The translations under genes were made by a program, and so were the position numbers. Shown here in pieces: positions 1 through 8,007 of a stretch of 47,204 nt of DNA. Each line of letters opens with the position of its first letter. Position 1 is the first letter of the stretch. Below the pieces are notes generated by a model, which was not told where the DNA came from, did no database searches, and worked only from the letters and a program-made list of their open reading frames with translations. The stretch is from contig JANQHI010000029.1 in assembly GCA_028282705.1 (NCBI GenBank), positions 1 through 47,204 on the forward strand, given 5' to 3'. This DNA comes from Prolixibacteraceae bacterium. Lineage in GTDB: Bacteria > Bacteroidota > Bacteroidia > Bacteroidales > Prolixibacteraceae.

Positions 1-99
1 TTTTTCTTCCATAGCTATGGCTATGCAATAAAAATGGAGCTTTGCCACTGATAATCAATCTGTCACTTTCGAGATTCCCCTTCAACTTTAGACAACTTC
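1..99 (-). repeat. MITE-like dispersed repeat, copy 1, truncated by window edge
   Basis: The reverse complement of this stretch matches 34093-34191 at 94 of 99 positions by eye, without gaps. The end at 99 carries the terminal inverted repeat GAAGTTGTCTAAAGTT that bounds the complete second copy. A 12-bp palindrome (CCATAGCTATGG, 9-20) lies inside. No coding capacity is visible, so it is either a non-autonomous element or the end of a larger insertion sequence lying to the left of the window. Confidence 0.75.
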
Positions 100-284
100 T
101 ATTTATAAAAAGGCCACCCGCATATTTTAGGGCCCTTTTAGGGGACCAATATTCCCTACCTTGAAAATTGCTATTACCTTCAGGAAACAAAGGTTTTTCT
201 ATTGAATGCTTACAATACTCGTCCCCCAGTGCAACAAATAGCTTGCTTTAACAAAGCAAAAATGGAAGTGGAACAATTGTATGA

Positions 285-494
285 TCAAATATCCAGTTTA
301 AACTGCTTGTTTTGTTTGCCTTTTTTGAATTCTTCTACTATGTAGTCTATTTCAGGTAGGCAGCGCCCACAGGTAGTCCCTGCTGTAGTTACTTTCTGTA
401 TATGGGCAGTTGAACCAGCCCCTTTCTCAAGGGCTTTTGTTATTTCTTTTTCAGAAACCATGCTGCAAAGGCAAACCAACCTGTTTTTCCCCAT
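285..494 (-). CDS. BFD-like [2Fe-2S]-binding protein
   Basis: This 69-residue protein has the four-cysteine pattern of the BFD-like [2Fe-2S] domain found in bacterioferritin-associated ferredoxin, NirB and the NifU middle region: C8-x-C10 and C42-GR-C45, with the conserved TCGRC motif. A stand-alone domain of this size is normal for the family. It is probably a small cytoplasmic electron carrier or cluster-binding partner. Its ATG overlaps the stop codon of the upstream YjbQ gene by one base (TAATG on the minus strand), so the two are probably translationally coupled. The C-terminus is lysine-rich. The redox partner cannot be told from the sequence; no bacterioferritin gene is in the window. 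Confidence 0.8.
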   Translation of the reverse strand: MGKNRLVCLCSMVSEKEITKALEKGAGSTAHIQKVTTAGTTCGRCLPEIDYIVEEFKKGKQNKQFKLDI

Positions 495-904
495 TATTTG
501 CCTGCCTCTAAGATGGTTATTACTATATCACGTTTTTTCCTTGGCCCATCAAATTCACAAAGGAATATGTTCTGCCAGGTTGAAAGCCCCATTTTGCCAT
601 TGATAATTGGGATGGTTTCACTTGGCCCCACGATGCCAGCTTTCAGGTGTGAATCCCCATTATTATCCTGGGCATCATGTTCCCACACACCAGAGGGGAT
701 CAGCTTATTGAACAAGGCAACCACATCATTCTGCACTGAATCATCCCAGTTCTCCTGGATCATGATCCCTGCTGTTGCCCCCTGTACATACACATTGACA
801 AACCCAGTATCTACCCCTGATTGTTTTACAATAGAAGCTACCTGAGAGGTAATATCATAAAGCCCATTGTGCTTATCTGTATGTATGCTGACTTTTTGTT
901 GCAT
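494..904 (-). CDS. YjbQ/UPF0047 family protein
   Basis: The 136 residues match the secondary thiamine-phosphate synthase (YjbQ, UPF0047) family over its whole usual length. Recognisable family motifs are GATAGIMIQENWD in the first half, HLKAGIVGPSE in the middle, and the GLSTWQNIFLCEFDGPR block near the C-terminus. E. coli YjbQ has been reported to have weak thiamine phosphate synthase activity, but the physiological role of the family is uncertain. The ATG overlaps the stop codon of the HD-domain gene by one base, and its own stop overlaps the start of the BFD-like gene, which makes it the middle gene of a three-gene operon. The enzymatic role is inference from family only. Confidence 0.85.
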   Translation of the reverse strand: MQQKVSIHTDKHNGLYDITSQVASIVKQSGVDTGFVNVYVQGATAGIMIQENWDDSVQNDVVALFNKLIPSGVWEHDAQDNNGDSHLKAGIVGPSETIPIINGKMGLSTWQNIFLCEFDGPRKKRDIVITILEAGK

Positions 905-1686
905 TAACCAAGGAGTTGATTTTCTGTGAAAATTTTTATTTTTCTGTAAATATCAAAAACTTCATCCTTTTTTGGAAGGGAATTATAAATCTTTTCCATG
1001 TAACACCCTTCATTTAATAGCTGAAATGATGTCCTGAAATTCAAATCATATACCCATGACATTTGCATCACTTTAATGTCATTCTGGTTTTTTATGGCCT
1101 CCCTAGAAACCAGTATCCCTTTATCAATTGCTTTGACCACCTCTTCAGAGATATTTGAACTTTCAGGGTAATCCCAGGTAATGGTATGGTTGGGTTGCCT
1201 GTTTTTATTGCCATAATAATCAGTGATCACCTTCAAAATGTCCAATTTATCAGCATCCCTGATCAGTTTGCAAAACAACAATTCTTTTTCATTTAGGCCA
1301 GTGGGCAGCTTAAATTTGTTATGCCATTTAATGGCAGTATCCAAAAGGCTTACTTTATCATTATCCATTCCTTTTAAAACCTCTTTCTCATTTAACACTG
1401 TTAGTGAAAGTTCTGCATGGTCTTCTGATTGGGCGTCATCAAAAGTATTGTATTTAACCAATTGGGGAAACCTGCCTAAATCGTGAAACTGTGCAATTGC
1501 TGAAGCCAGCCCCAAGCCCTCTTCATCTAACCCTAAGGCATTTCCCAAATGTTCAATATTAACAACCACACGATAAGTATGGTCTCTTTTTATTTTGAAA
1601 TTCCTTTCCTGCCCCTCGTCCAGGCCTTTAAAAGATGAAATGTAATTTTCAAAAAAAATCCTAAAAGCTTCACTGCTTTTCATCAT
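904..1686 (-). CDS. HD-domain phosphohydrolase
   Basis: This 260-residue soluble protein carries an HD metal-dependent phosphohydrolase fold. H36 lies in an early helix, H68-D69 in the QFHDLGRF motif forms the HD signature, and a later RDADKLD motif supplies the last aspartate expected for metal binding. Members hydrolyse nucleotides, cyclic dinucleotides or other phosphoesters; the substrate cannot be told from sequence. The start is one of two consecutive ATG codons. It is the first gene of the HD-YjbQ-BFD operon, and a plausible promoter lies just upstream at 1710-1743. Confidence 0.8.
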   Translation of the reverse strand: MMKSSEAFRIFFENYISSFKGLDEGQERNFKIKRDHTYRVVVNIEHLGNALGLDEEGLGLASAIAQFHDLGRFPQLVKYNTFDDAQSEDHAELSLTVLNEKEVLKGMDNDKVSLLDTAIKWHNKFKLPTGLNEKELLFCKLIRDADKLDILKVITDYYGNKNRQPNHTITWDYPESSNISEEVVKAIDKGILVSREAIKNQNDIKVMQMSWVYDLNFRTSFQLLNEGCYMEKIYNSLPKKDEVFDIYRKIKIFTENQLLG

Positions 1687-1709
1687 TTAACAACAATTAA
1701 TTTGGGATG

Positions 1710-1743
1710 CGAAAATAGAGATTTATTAAATAAATATCTCCAA
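1710..1743 (-). promoter_or_regulatory. Candidate promoter of the HD-YjbQ-BFD operon
   Basis: On the minus strand a TTG (1741-1743) is followed after 23 bases by TATTTTCG (1710-1717). This resembles the Bacteroidota -33/-7 pattern TTG and TAnnTTTG with one mismatch. It sits 23 bases upstream of the HD gene start codon. Confidence 0.35.
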
Positions 1744-1998
1744 TCTTATTACATCTTTATCAACAACCTTACACACACGAGAGAATCAATTAGTTATGTT
1801 AGGAAAAATGAAACCTAAGCCCATTTTGAACAATTTTTAAAATAATCTGTTTTAAAAATAAAATGTTGTAGAACATAAAAATTAACGTTCACTTAACAGT
1901 ATGTAATGTTTTACAGCATATATTTGCAGCAGATTTTTATTTCATAAGTTTAGGTTTGATTAGTTTTATTGATTTAGTTAGTTTAGTTAGGTTAGAAA

Positions 1999-2026
1999 AG
2001 GATGAGTGTTGACTCGTCCTTTTTTT
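1999..2026 (+). terminator. Rho-independent terminator
   Basis: AGGATGAG and CTCGTCCT form an 8-bp stem with one G-U pair and a 6-base loop, followed by seven T. The T-run is on the plus strand, although no plus-strand gene precedes it. On the minus strand the tail is only four T, so it could also serve weakly as the truA terminator. Confidence 0.65.
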
Positions 2027-2068
2027 GTTAAAACTAGTGGTATAGCAAATCTGTAGGATTATTACTAA

Positions 2069-2839
2069 CTACCTCTTCTGAGATTTTAGCTCCATCAGTT
2101 CATCTGGGTATTCAATATGGGTTAAAAATAGCCCCTCAGCAGGTGCTGAAGCCCCAGCAACCCCCCTGTCTTTCTTTTCAATTATTTGTTTTACATCTTC
2201 AACCGTGAGTTTTCTCTTACCCACATCAAGCAAAGTCCCAACCACAGCCCTGACCATATTCCTTAAAAACCTGTCAGCTTTAATAGAGAATACCAACTGC
2301 TGCCCTTTTTTTTCCCATTGTGCAGCATATATTTTACAATTGTTGGTTTTCACATCAGTATGTAAGCGGCTAAAGCTGGTAAAATCTGAATATCCCAACA
2401 ATGTTTTTGCTGCCTCATTCATAGCCTCCAGGTCAAGAGGGAGCAAGTATTTATAACTTGCTTGTATCCCAAAAGGATCCTTTTGTGTAGTTATATAATA
2501 ATGGTATGTCCTTGATATGGCATCAAACCTGGCATGTGCATCAGCAGGTACTTTCCAAATTTTTTGGACGGCTATATCTGCAGGGAAAAAGCTATTTAAT
2601 TTATAGGTAAAATCAGGATGGCTTAGGTTATCTTTCTGTGAATCAAAATGTGCTACAAAAAAACTGGCGTGTACCCCAGTATCAGTGCGCCCAGCACCAA
2701 CAGCAGCAATTTTCTCACGTAAAATAGTGGATAGCCCTTTTTCAATAGTTTCCTGAACTGTTGTAGCATTGGGTTGTACTTGCCAGCCATGGTAATTAGT
2801 ACCATTATAACTTAATTGTATAAAATACCTTTGCAACAT
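2069..2839 (-). CDS. truA: tRNA pseudouridine(38-40) synthase TruA
   Basis: TruA converts uridines 38-40 of the tRNA anticodon stem to pseudouridine. The 256-residue length is typical. Near the N-terminus is the motif SYNGTNYHGWQ, and VGAGRTDTGVHA carries the catalytic aspartate of the GRTD motif. RFLRNMVRAVVGTLLDVG in the C-terminal half is the second family signature. The ATG is preceded closely by AGGAG on the minus strand, an unusual Shine-Dalgarno match for this phylum that supports this start. It stands alone and is divergent from the moxR gene. Confidence 0.95.
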   Translation of the reverse strand: MLQRYFIQLSYNGTNYHGWQVQPNATTVQETIEKGLSTILREKIAAVGAGRTDTGVHASFFVAHFDSQKDNLSHPDFTYKLNSFFPADIAVQKIWKVPADAHARFDAISRTYHYYITTQKDPFGIQASYKYLLPLDLEAMNEAAKTLLGYSDFTSFSRLHTDVKTNNCKIYAAQWEKKGQQLVFSIKADRFLRNMVRAVVGTLLDVGKRKLTVEDVKQIIEKKDRGVAGASAPAEGLFLTHIEYPDELMELKSQKR

Positions 2840-2947
2840 ATCTCCTATATTCCTCTTTCACCTTCAAAATAAGGCATTTTTGTTTAAAAAAATGTAAGTT
2901 TATGATTCTTTTTGGCTTAATAAATTTTAACAAAATTAAAGGCTTTT

Positions 2948-2955
2948 TATATTTG
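2948..2955 (+). promoter_or_regulatory. Candidate -7 element for the Bat locus
   Basis: TATATTTG fits the Bacteroidota -7 consensus TAnnTTTG and lies 53 bases before the moxR start codon. No TTG was found at the right distance, so only the -7 part is supported. Confidence 0.35.
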
Positions 2956-3008
2956 CAAACGATTAATTTCGTCCATTCATTAAAAATAACATTAGAAAAA
3001 TACTTCAT

Positions 3009-4007
3009 ATGAACCAGGCAGCTGTTGACATTAAAGAATTAAATGAAAGAATTGAAAAGGAGAGCAAGTTTGTTGACATGATCAGCATGGAAATGAACAA
3101 AGTTATTGTTGGTCAAAAGCAATTAATTGACAGCCTTCTGATAGGTATGCTTTCCAATGGGCATATATTGCTTGAAGGTGTACCCGGGTTAGCAAAAACC
3201 CTTGCCATCAAATCATTAGCCCAAACCATTGATGCCAAATTTTCGCGTATCCAGTTTACACCTGACCTTTTGCCTGCTGATGTGCTGGGAACCATGATCT
3301 ATAGCCAGAAGAAGGAAGAGTTTTCTGTAAAAAAAGGGCCTATTTTTGCCAACTTTATCCTGGCTGATGAGATTAACAGGGCTCCTGCCAAAGTGCAATC
3401 AGCCCTGCTGGAGGCTATGCAGGAAAGGCAGATTACCATTGGTGAAGAAACCTATAACCTGGATGAACCCTTCTTGGTAATGGCCACCCAAAACCCCATT
3501 GAGCAGGAAGGTACTTACCCACTTCCTGAAGCTCAGGTTGACAGGTTTATGCTTAAAGTGGTGATCAATTACCCTAAAAAAGAGGAAGAAAAAGAGATCA
3601 TTAAACAAAATTTGTTAAAACAATTCCCTGAGTCTCAAACCATCCTTTCACCTAAAGACATTATCAATGCACGTGATGTAGTAAAAGATGTGTATATGGA
3701 TGAAAAAATCCAGAAATACATTGTAGATATTGTTTTTGCCACAAGGGAACCAGCTGAATATAAGCTGGAAAAGTACCAGGATATGATCTCTTATGGAGGT
3801 TCTCCTCGTGCAAGTATAAACCTGGCTATGGCTGCCAAAGCTTTTGCATTCATTAAGCGCAGGGGGTATGTAATCCCTGAAGATGTTAGGGCTGTTTGCC
3901 CTGATGTGATGCGCCATAGGATTGGGCTTAGTTATGAGGCAGAGGCAAATAATATTACTTCAGAAGAAATTATTACTGATATATTAAACACCATTGAGGT
4001 ACCATAG
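3009..4007 (+). CDS. MoxR-family AAA+ ATPase
   Basis: This 332-residue cytoplasmic AAA+ ATPase heads the Bat locus. The Walker A motif GVPGLAKT is at residues 57-64 and Walker B (LADE) at about 118-121, with the family-typical QNPIEQEGTYPLPEAQVDRF stretch after it. The C-terminal lid domain ends at DILNTIEVP. MoxR ATPases are thought to act as chaperones for von Willebrand factor A (VWA) domain proteins, and here the next genes encode exactly such proteins (DUF58, BatA, BatB). The gap to the DUF58 gene is 57 bases, so co-transcription is likely. Confidence 0.93.
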   Translation: MNQAAVDIKELNERIEKESKFVDMISMEMNKVIVGQKQLIDSLLIGMLSNGHILLEGVPGLAKTLAIKSLAQTIDAKFSRIQFTPDLLPADVLGTMIYSQKKEEFSVKKGPIFANFILADEINRAPAKVQSALLEAMQERQITIGEETYNLDEPFLVMATQNPIEQEGTYPLPEAQVDRFMLKVVINYPKKEEEKEIIKQNLLKQFPESQTILSPKDIINARDVVKDVYMDEKIQKYIVDIVFATREPAEYKLEKYQDMISYGGSPRASINLAMAAKAFAFIKRRGYVIPEDVRAVCPDVMRHRIGLSYEAEANNITSEEIITDILNTIEVP

Positions 4008-4064
4008 CCTGCATTCTGGATGTTGATCATTAACCGATTAGTAATGTACACTTAACTTATCAGA

Positions 4065-4946
4065 GTGGAAACCAGTGAACTATTAAAGAAAGTAAGGCAG
4101 ATTGAGATAAAGACCCGTGGTCTATCTAGGAATATTTTTGCCGGGGAATACCACAGTGCTTTTAAAGGTAGGGGTATGGCTTTTTCTGAAGTAAGGGAAT
4201 ACCAGTTTGGTGATGATATCAGGAATATTGACTGGAATGTAACAGCCAGGTATAGCCACCCTTACGTGAAGATATTTGAGGAGGAACGTGAACTTACTGT
4301 TATGCTGCTCATTGATGTAAGTGGCTCAAGGGAGTTTGGCACCTTTGAAAAGCTAAAGAAAAATGTGATTACTGAACTTTCTGCTATCCTCTCTTTTTCA
4401 GCTATCCAGAATAATGATAAAATTGGGGTGATTTTCTTTTCTGAATCCATTGAAAAATTTATTCCACCTAAAAAAGGGAGAAGCCATATTTTAAGGATCA
4501 TTCGTGAATTAATTGATTTTACACCTGAAAAAAGGGGGACTGATGTAACTGAAGCATTGAGGTATCTGACCAATGCCATCAAAAAAAGGTGTACTGCTTT
4601 TGTTATCTCTGATTTTATGGATAATAATGCAGAAATGGAGCAAGCTTTGTCAATAGCTAACAACAAACATGATGTGGTTGCCATCAGGATTTATGATGAG
4701 CGCGAAACTGAGCTTCCCCCTATTGGCATGTTGAAATTGAAAGATGCTGAAACAGGGCAATATATCTGGATTGATAGCAGCAGCAACAGGACCAGGAAAA
4801 TGTATAAACAGTGGTGGGACAAACAGGACCAGAAGCTAAATGCCATGTTTACCAAATGTGGGGTTGACAATGTTTCAATCAATACACGCGAAGACCATGT
4901 TAAGTCCCTTATGTCATTATTCAAAAAAAGGGGGTTAAAACAATAA
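4065..4946 (+). CDS. DUF58 domain protein of the Bat locus
   Basis: The 293-residue protein has the DUF58 signature YQFGDDIRNIDWNVTARY at about residues 46-63, followed by a VWA-like core with the MIDAS-type motif DVSGS (D84, S86, S88). No signal peptide or membrane helix is visible, so it is probably cytoplasmic or peripheral. The start is GTG at 4065; no better in-frame ATG precedes the conserved region. DUF58 proteins regularly sit between MoxR and Bat proteins. It is followed after two bases by the next gene. Confidence 0.9.
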   Translation: METSELLKKVRQIEIKTRGLSRNIFAGEYHSAFKGRGMAFSEVREYQFGDDIRNIDWNVTARYSHPYVKIFEEERELTVMLLIDVSGSREFGTFEKLKKNVITELSAILSFSAIQNNDKIGVIFFSESIEKFIPPKKGRSHILRIIRELIDFTPEKRGTDVTEALRYLTNAIKKRCTAFVISDFMDNNAEMEQALSIANNKHDVVAIRIYDERETELPPIGMLKLKDAETGQYIWIDSSSNRTRKMYKQWWDKQDQKLNAMFTKCGVDNVSINTREDHVKSLMSLFKKRGLKQ

Positions 4947-4948
4947 CA

Positions 4949-5950
4949 ATGAAGATTGTAAACCTAAAAATAGTATTCCTTTTACTCATCTTTACATTTA
5001 GTATTGATGGGGTTTCAGCGCAAAGGGTAAAGGCTACAGCTAGCCTTGATTCTGCAAAAATATTATTGGGGGACCAGGTTAAGCTTTTCCTTCAACTGGA
5101 TAAACCCAAGCATATCACTGTAAGTTTCCCAATATTGGGTGATACCATTGTAAATTACATTGAAATCATTGACAGGTCGGGGATTGATACCTTTGAAGGG
5201 GAAAGTGATGAATTTGAAAAGTTAATACAATCATTTACCATCACCTGTTTTGACAGCGGGACCTACAGGATACCTCCTTACTGGTTCAATATTGAGGTGG
5301 AAGGGGTAGATGACTCCATACCTTCAAATGGGGTTACCTTGCAGGTATTTAGCATGGCTATTGACACCACGCGTGGACCTACCGACATAAAAATGCCTTA
5401 TGATGCACCTCTTTCTTTAAAAGAAGTCACACCTTATATTTTAGGGGTGATCTTGTTAGGTGCTATCCTGTTCTTTATCCTTTATTCCATTAAAAGGAAA
5501 AAGAACAACCAGCCCCTGTTTTCAAAACCTGTAAAGCCAAAAGAGCCTGCACATATTGTTGCCCTTAGGGAATTGGACAGGATAAAATCAGAAAAGATAT
5601 GGCAAAAAGATAAGATCAAACAATATTACAGTGAGGTAACTGAAGCCATCAGGGTATACATTGAAAGCCGTTTTGAGATTCCTGCCATGGAGCAGACTTC
5701 AGATGAAACCATTGAGGCATTCAGGGTAAAGAAGGGATTGATAAATGATAAACATTTCAGCAACCTTTCCCAGATACTGAAACTTGCTGATATGGTGAAA
5801 TTTGCCAAATATAAACCTCTGGCTGATGACCATAATTTTACCCTGGTCAATGCTTTCTTCTTTGTAAATGAAACAAAAATTGAAGAAGAAAAGCCTGGAA
5901 AGCTAGTTGAAGAGAATGATGAAGAAGGAGAAGAAGTAACATTAAAATAG
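4949..5950 (+). CDS. Bat-locus membrane protein, function unknown
   Basis: The 333-residue protein has a signal peptide (residues 1-24, ending at SAQ), an extracytoplasmic beta-rich domain to about residue 160, one membrane helix at roughly 163-182, and a charged cytoplasmic tail that ends in an acidic, glutamate-rich stretch. The layout resembles a short BatD-like protein, with a tail motif (KIKQYYSEVTEAIRVYIESR) that parallels the BatD tail (YLSDKLGIPVADLNKESATQ). It may therefore be a BatD paralogue, or DUF4381-like. It lies two bases after the DUF58 gene and nine before batA, so it belongs to the operon. Its role is inferred from position only. Confidence 0.7.
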   Translation: MKIVNLKIVFLLLIFTFSIDGVSAQRVKATASLDSAKILLGDQVKLFLQLDKPKHITVSFPILGDTIVNYIEIIDRSGIDTFEGESDEFEKLIQSFTITCFDSGTYRIPPYWFNIEVEGVDDSIPSNGVTLQVFSMAIDTTRGPTDIKMPYDAPLSLKEVTPYILGVILLGAILFFILYSIKRKKNNQPLFSKPVKPKEPAHIVALRELDRIKSEKIWQKDKIKQYYSEVTEAIRVYIESRFEIPAMEQTSDETIEAFRVKKGLINDKHFSNLSQILKLADMVKFAKYKPLADDHNFTLVNAFFFVNETKIEEEKPGKLVEENDEEGEEVTLK

Positions 5951-5959
5951 GAGTAGTAC

Positions 5960-6955
5960 ATGTTTGAAGGGCTTACATATAAAAATCCTGAATTATTTTA
6001 CTTGTTTTTGGTGTTGATACCCATTGTAGCCTGGTATATATTCAGGCAAAAAAGGAATACAGCCAGTATCCAGGTTTCAACAACTGCCTCTTTTGTGAAA
6101 GTTCCCAGGACCATAAAACACTACCTGAGGCACTTGGTTTTATTGTCACAATTGTGTGCTATTTCACTTTTTATTGTGGTGTTGGCAAGGCCACAATCAT
6201 CAAGCAGTTGGGAAAATGTTACTACTGAAGGGATTGACATTGTCATTGCCTTGGATATTTCAAGCAGTATGCTTGCCAGGGACTTTTCACCTGACAGGCT
6301 TGAAGCTGCCAAGGATGTGGCCATGGAATTTATTTCAGGGCGTGATTATGACAGGATTGGGTTGGTGGTTTTTTCAGGAGAAGCATTTACACAATGCCCC
6401 CTTACCACTGACAAAGCAGTGCTGATGAACCTGTTTAAAGATATTGAAAGTGGTATGATTGAAGATGGTACTGCTATTGGGAATGGGCTGGCAACTGCCA
6501 TTGCACGCCTAAAAGACAGTGATGCTATAAGCAGGGTAGCCATCCTGCTCACTGATGGGGAAAATAACAGAGGGGAAATTGCCCCTGTTACAGCTGCTGA
6601 AATAGCCAAAACATATGGCATAAGGGTTTATACAGTAGGTGTGGGTACAATAGGTACTGCCCCCTACCCTTTTCCAACACCCTATGGTACTCAAATTCGT
6701 GATGTAGAGGTTAAGATTGATGAGGAAACACTTCAGGAAATTTCAAGCATCACTGATGGGAAATATTTCAGGGCAACCAATAACCAAAAGCTGGAAGAAA
6801 TATACCAGGAGATTGATGCACTTGAAAAATCAAAGATTGAAGTAAGGGAGTTCAGCAGGAAATCAGAAGAGTTTCTGCCATTTGCACTGGCAGGGTTAGG
6901 TTTCCTGATATTGAGCCTGATTTTGAAAACAACAGTATTTAAAAGCATTCCTTAA
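5960..6955 (+). CDS. batA: BatA, VWA-domain aerotolerance protein
   Basis: BatA is a membrane-anchored VWA protein of the Bacteroides aerotolerance (Bat) system. The 331 residues contain two N-terminal hydrophobic helices (about 11-28 and 58-75), a VWA domain with MIDAS motif DISSS (D99, S101, S103) and the later TDGEN motif, and a C-terminal membrane helix (about 306-327). The VWA domain should lie on one face of the inner membrane and bind a metal-dependent partner. The family is linked to oxygen or stress tolerance in Bacteroides and Leptospira; the mechanism is not settled. The next gene is a close relative, so batA and batB probably arose by duplication. Confidence 0.92.
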   Translation: MFEGLTYKNPELFYLFLVLIPIVAWYIFRQKRNTASIQVSTTASFVKVPRTIKHYLRHLVLLSQLCAISLFIVVLARPQSSSSWENVTTEGIDIVIALDISSSMLARDFSPDRLEAAKDVAMEFISGRDYDRIGLVVFSGEAFTQCPLTTDKAVLMNLFKDIESGMIEDGTAIGNGLATAIARLKDSDAISRVAILLTDGENNRGEIAPVTAAEIAKTYGIRVYTVGVGTIGTAPYPFPTPYGTQIRDVEVKIDEETLQEISSITDGKYFRATNNQKLEEIYQEIDALEKSKIEVREFSRKSEEFLPFALAGLGFLILSLILKTTVFKSIP

Positions 6956-6966
6956 AACACTAGAGT

Positions 6967-8001
6967 ATGTTTAGATTTGCAAATCCAGAATACTTTTGGG
7001 GGCTTCTGATAGTCCCACTACTGATATTATTTTATGTCCTATCCAGGGTTTTACGTAAAAAGGCTTTGCGGAAATTTGGGCAAGAAGAAATATTGGGATA
7101 CCTCATGCCATTTGTATCAGGCAGCAGGCCAGCCATAAAGTTTTCTATTTTGGTGCTGGCAGTTTTATTTTTCATTGTTGGGATAGCCAGGCCACAATTT
7201 GGTTCAAAGCTAAAAACTGAAAAACGTGAAGGTGTTGAGCTGATCATTGCCCTTGATGTTTCAAACAGTATGCTGGCAGAAGATATCCAGCCCAACAGGC
7301 TTGAAAGGGCAAAAAGGGCTATCTCAAGGCTTATAGACAGGTTAAAGGATGATAAAATAGGATTGATTGTTTTTGCTGGTGATGCCTATACCCAGCTCCC
7401 CATAACTACTGATTATAATTCGGCCAAACTTTTCCTTGCTGCTGTAAACACTGAAATTGTCCCTAAACAGGGAACAGCTATTGGAACAGCCATTGATCTG
7501 GGGATGCATTCATTTGCCCCCAACAGTGAAGCCAATAAAGCCATCATCATTATTACTGATGGTGAAAACCATGAGGATGATGCTGTTTCCATAGCAACTG
7601 CTGCCAGTGAAGCAGGGATTATCATTCATACCATTGGAATGGGATTACCCCAAGGAACACCTATACCTATTTATACTAATGGGCAAAAAGATTATAGGAA
7701 AGACAGGGATGGGAAACCTGTGGTAACCAAACTCAATGAGCAAATGCTTGAACAGATCAGTGCTGCTGGAGATGGCATTTATGTAAGGGCCAATAATGCC
7801 CAGGTTGGGTTAAATGCCCTGTTTAATGAAATTGAAAAAATGGAAAAAGCTGAACTGGAATCAAGGGTATATTCTGAATATGATGACCAGTTCCAATACT
7901 TTTTTGCCATAGGGCTGGCACTATTATTGATCGATTTTTTGATCCTGGAAAGAAGGAACAAGTATTTGAAAGATTTTAAACTTTTTGGAACTTCAAAATA
8001 G
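6967..8001 (+). CDS. batB: BatB, VWA-domain aerotolerance protein
   Basis: The 344-residue protein has the same plan as BatA: two N-terminal helices (about 11-29 and 57-73), a VWA domain with MIDAS motif DVSNS (D97, S99, S101) and TDGEN, and a C-terminal helix near residue 320. It follows batA after 11 bases and precedes batC by six. BatA and BatB are expected to interact through their VWA domains or to share partners supplied by the MoxR ATPase. Confidence 0.92.
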   Translation: MFRFANPEYFWGLLIVPLLILFYVLSRVLRKKALRKFGQEEILGYLMPFVSGSRPAIKFSILVLAVLFFIVGIARPQFGSKLKTEKREGVELIIALDVSNSMLAEDIQPNRLERAKRAISRLIDRLKDDKIGLIVFAGDAYTQLPITTDYNSAKLFLAAVNTEIVPKQGTAIGTAIDLGMHSFAPNSEANKAIIIITDGENHEDDAVSIATAASEAGIIIHTIGMGLPQGTPIPIYTNGQKDYRKDRDGKPVVTKLNEQMLEQISAAGDGIYVRANNAQVGLNALFNEIEKMEKAELESRVYSEYDDQFQYFFAIGLALLLIDFLILERRNKYLKDFKLFGTSK

Positions 8002-8007
8002 GAGAAA

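Larger units (their letters stand above)
1687..2068. other. Gene-free interval with possible small plus-strand transcript
   Basis: No convincing protein gene lies here, and both flanking genes are on the minus strand. On the plus strand there is a TATATTTG element (1919-1926) of the Bacteroidota -7 type, then a run of TTAG-rich repeats (about 1948-1995), then a rho-independent terminator (1999-2026). Together they could define a small RNA of roughly 90-100 nucleotides starting near 1932. No matching -33 element was found, so this is a proposal only. The rest is AT-rich upstream sequence of the HD operon. Confidence 0.3.

Noticed and set aside
2805-3008. 67-codon minus-strand frame between truA and moxR
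   Set aside because: It overlaps the truA start, has AT-rich composition and no recognisable motif, and covers the promoter region of moxR.
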